Assembly: GCF_000376785.1 (NCBI RefSeq)
Contig: NZ_AQXX01000144.1
Location: 186,001-250,000, forward strand
Source: Hahella ganghwensis DSM 17046
Lineage (GTDB): Bacteria > Pseudomonadota > Gammaproteobacteria > Pseudomonadales > Oleiphilaceae
Length of the DNA stretch: 64,000 nt
Reading direction: 5' to 3'
The notes below the pieces were generated by a model, which worked only from the letters and a program-made list of their open reading frames with translations, ran no database searches and had not been told where the DNA came from. Positions 62,683 through 64,000 of the stretch are shown piece after piece. A program made the translations under genes and the position numbers. How positions within the stretch are numbered: the first letter of the stretch is position 1; each line of letters opens with the position of its first letter.

Positions 62683-64000
62683 ATGGACAAGATATATAAC
62701 ATAATTGCCAATGAACTAAACGCTTCTTCCTCCCAGGTGCAAGCCGCTGTAGGGCTGTTGGATGAAGGGTCGACAGTCCCTTTCATTTCCCGCTATAGAA
62801 AAGAGGCGACGGGAGGTCTGGATGACGGACAGCTTCGTCACCTGGAAGATCGTCTTCGCTATTTGCGGGAATTGGAGGATCGTCGACAGTCCATTCTTGG
62901 AAGTATTGAAGAGCAGGGCAAGCTGACTCCCGAACTGAAAAAACAGATTATCGATGCCGATACGAAAAATCGGCTTGAGGATTTGTATCTCCCCTATAAA
63001 CCCAAGCGTCGCACCAAAGCTCAGATTGCCAGGGAAGCTGGAATTGAACCGCTCGCGGATGCTTTGTTTGAAAACCCTTCTCTGGATCCTGAAAGTTCGG
63101 CGGCTGACTATATCAATTCAGAGGCCGGGTTTGCCGATACCAAAGCCGTTCTTGAAGGTGCCCGTCATATATTGATGGAACGCTTTTCTGAAGACGCCGA
63201 GCTGGTTGGGCGCCTGCGTGACCACCTTTGGAATCAGGGATTACTGAAGGTTTCAGTAGTCGAAGGGAAAGAACAGGAAGGCGCCAAATTCAAAGATTAC
63301 TTTGATTATCAGGAACCGTTAAAGGATGTGCCATCCCATCGGGCACTTGCTGTTTTTCGTGGCCGAACTGCCGGCATTCTGAATGTGGCACTGGGTGTGC
63401 CTGATGAGCCGGAGTCGCGCCTGGAACCCCATCCTTGTGAGAACATCGTGGCAGCCCATTTCAGCATTCGCGATCAGGGTAGGCCGGCTGATCAGTGGCT
63501 GAAGGAAGTGGTTCGCTGGACCTGGCGTGTGAAGCTGCTGACACAAAACGAAACGGACTTGTTTGGGAAGTTGCGAGAGGCTGCGGAAGAGGAAGCAATA
63601 CAAGTTTTTGCCCGTAACCTGAAAGATCTGTTGCTGGCCGCGCCGGCTGGCCCTCGTGCCACCATGGGGCTTGACCCCGGGTTGCGGACTGGAGTCAAGG
63701 TTGCTGTGGTAGATAGCACAGGTAAGATGCTGGACCATGCGACGATCTATCCTCATGCTCCTCAGAATCAATGGCAGCAGGCGATTGCTGTGCTTGGAGC
63801 ACTTTGTCAGAAGCACCAGGTGCAATTGATCAGTATCGGTAACGGTACGGCTTCCCGAGAGACGGACAAACTGGTAGGCGATCTGATGAAGGCCGCACCG
63901 GCTTTAAAACTGACCAAGATCATGGTGAACGAAGCGGGAGCGTCTGTATATTCTGCGTCAGAATTTGCTGCCCGGGAGTTCCCGGATCTGGATGTTACCA
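62683..64000 (+). CDS. tex: Transcription accessory protein Tex, partial
   Basis: I translated this hand-read frame: 439 residues before it leaves the window. It begins MDKIYNIIANELNASSSQV. The Tex N-terminal features are clear: STVPFISRYRKEATGGLDD, EDLYLPYKPKRRTKAQIAREAG and the YqgF-like start GLDPGLRTGVKVAVVD. The C-terminal helix-hairpin-helix and S1 RNA-binding domains are outside. Tex is a nucleic-acid-binding protein of bacterial transcription. AAGG lies before the ATG. Confidence 0.95.
   Translation, partial: MDKIYNIIANELNASSSQVQAAVGLLDEGSTVPFISRYRKEATGGLDDGQLRHLEDRLRYLRELEDRRQSILGSIEEQGKLTPELKKQIIDADTKNRLEDLYLPYKPKRRTKAQIAREAGIEPLADALFENPSLDPESSAADYINSEAGFADTKAVLEGARHILMERFSEDAELVGRLRDHLWNQGLLKVSVVEGKEQEGAKFKDYFDYQEPLKDVPSHRALAVFRGRTAGILNVALGVPDEPESRLEPHPCENIVAAHFSIRDQGRPADQWLKEVVRWTWRVKLLTQNETDLFGKLREAAEEEAIQVFARNLKDLLLAAPAGPRATMGLDPGLRTGVKVAVVDSTGKMLDHATIYPHAPQNQWQQAIAVLGALCQKHQVQLISIGNGTASRETDKLVGDLMKAAPALKLTKIMVNEAGASVYSASEFAAREFPDLDVT

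Overview
The window looks like chromosomal DNA of a marine-type gammaproteobacterium (Pseudomonadales/Oceanospirillales in the broad sense, Hahella-like). This rests on a Pseudomonas-type alginate cluster, a Hrp/Ysc-like type III secretion (T3SS) locus, Pseudomonas-like Rep helicase, cytochrome c5 and Tex, and moderate base composition. The assignment is inference; no rRNA is present. I saw no CRISPR array, insertion sequence or prophage.

Region 1 (1-16.7 kb) is a T3SS locus built from two divergent units. The leftward unit carries a FixL/FixJ-like histidine kinase and response regulator, then sctQ and sctR, which runs off the left edge. The rightward unit is sctV-sctC-sctD-needle candidate-sctI-sctJ-sctK-sctL-sctN-sctO-sctP, followed by a lipoprotein alpha/beta hydrolase that overlaps sctP. 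sctK appears split by an in-frame TAA. The 0.8-kb divergent spacer holds strong inverted repeats.

Region 2 (16.7-22.3 kb) is mixed: a MazG-like nucleotide pyrophosphohydrolase beside an Nmad3-like protein, a detached LpxC, a ribbon-helix-helix protein, a SulP transporter with a small partner, and a periplasmic solute-binding protein.

Region 3 (22.6-37.6 kb) is the most novel part. It looks like a trans-envelope, proton-motive-force-driven machine. It contains two outer-membrane beta-barrel proteins (one with an SH3 domain), a secreted coiled-coil protein interrupted by an amber codon, three large TPR proteins (two lipoproteins), a small secreted protein, an ExbB/TolQ-type channel and two ExbD/TolR proteins. 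Only the second ExbD keeps the intramembrane Asp. The cluster ends with a TonB-like protein with an AgmX/PglI-type C-terminus, a 966-residue lipoprotein with two CxxCH haem motifs (HzsA-like), and a small membrane protein. Its job is unknown; related modules occur in gliding and energy-transducing systems.

Region 4 (37.9-56.2 kb) holds tRNA-Arg(CCG) and then a full alginate cluster: algD-alg8-alg44-algK-algE-algG-algI-algJ-algF-algX-algL-algA-manB. The order differs from Pseudomonas, because algX-algL sit after algF and a CpsG/ManB-type phosphomannomutase closes the cluster. Upstream of algD are a sigma-54-like promoter, tandem 32-bp repeats and a stable leader hairpin. A strong terminator follows manB.

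Region 5 (56.2-64 kb) is housekeeping: DUF2845 and small membrane proteins, cytochrome c5, Rep helicase, a GGDEF-EAL protein with a degenerate receiver domain, and the start of tex. Alg44 (PilZ) and the GGDEF-EAL protein both point to cyclic-di-GMP control in the neighbourhood.
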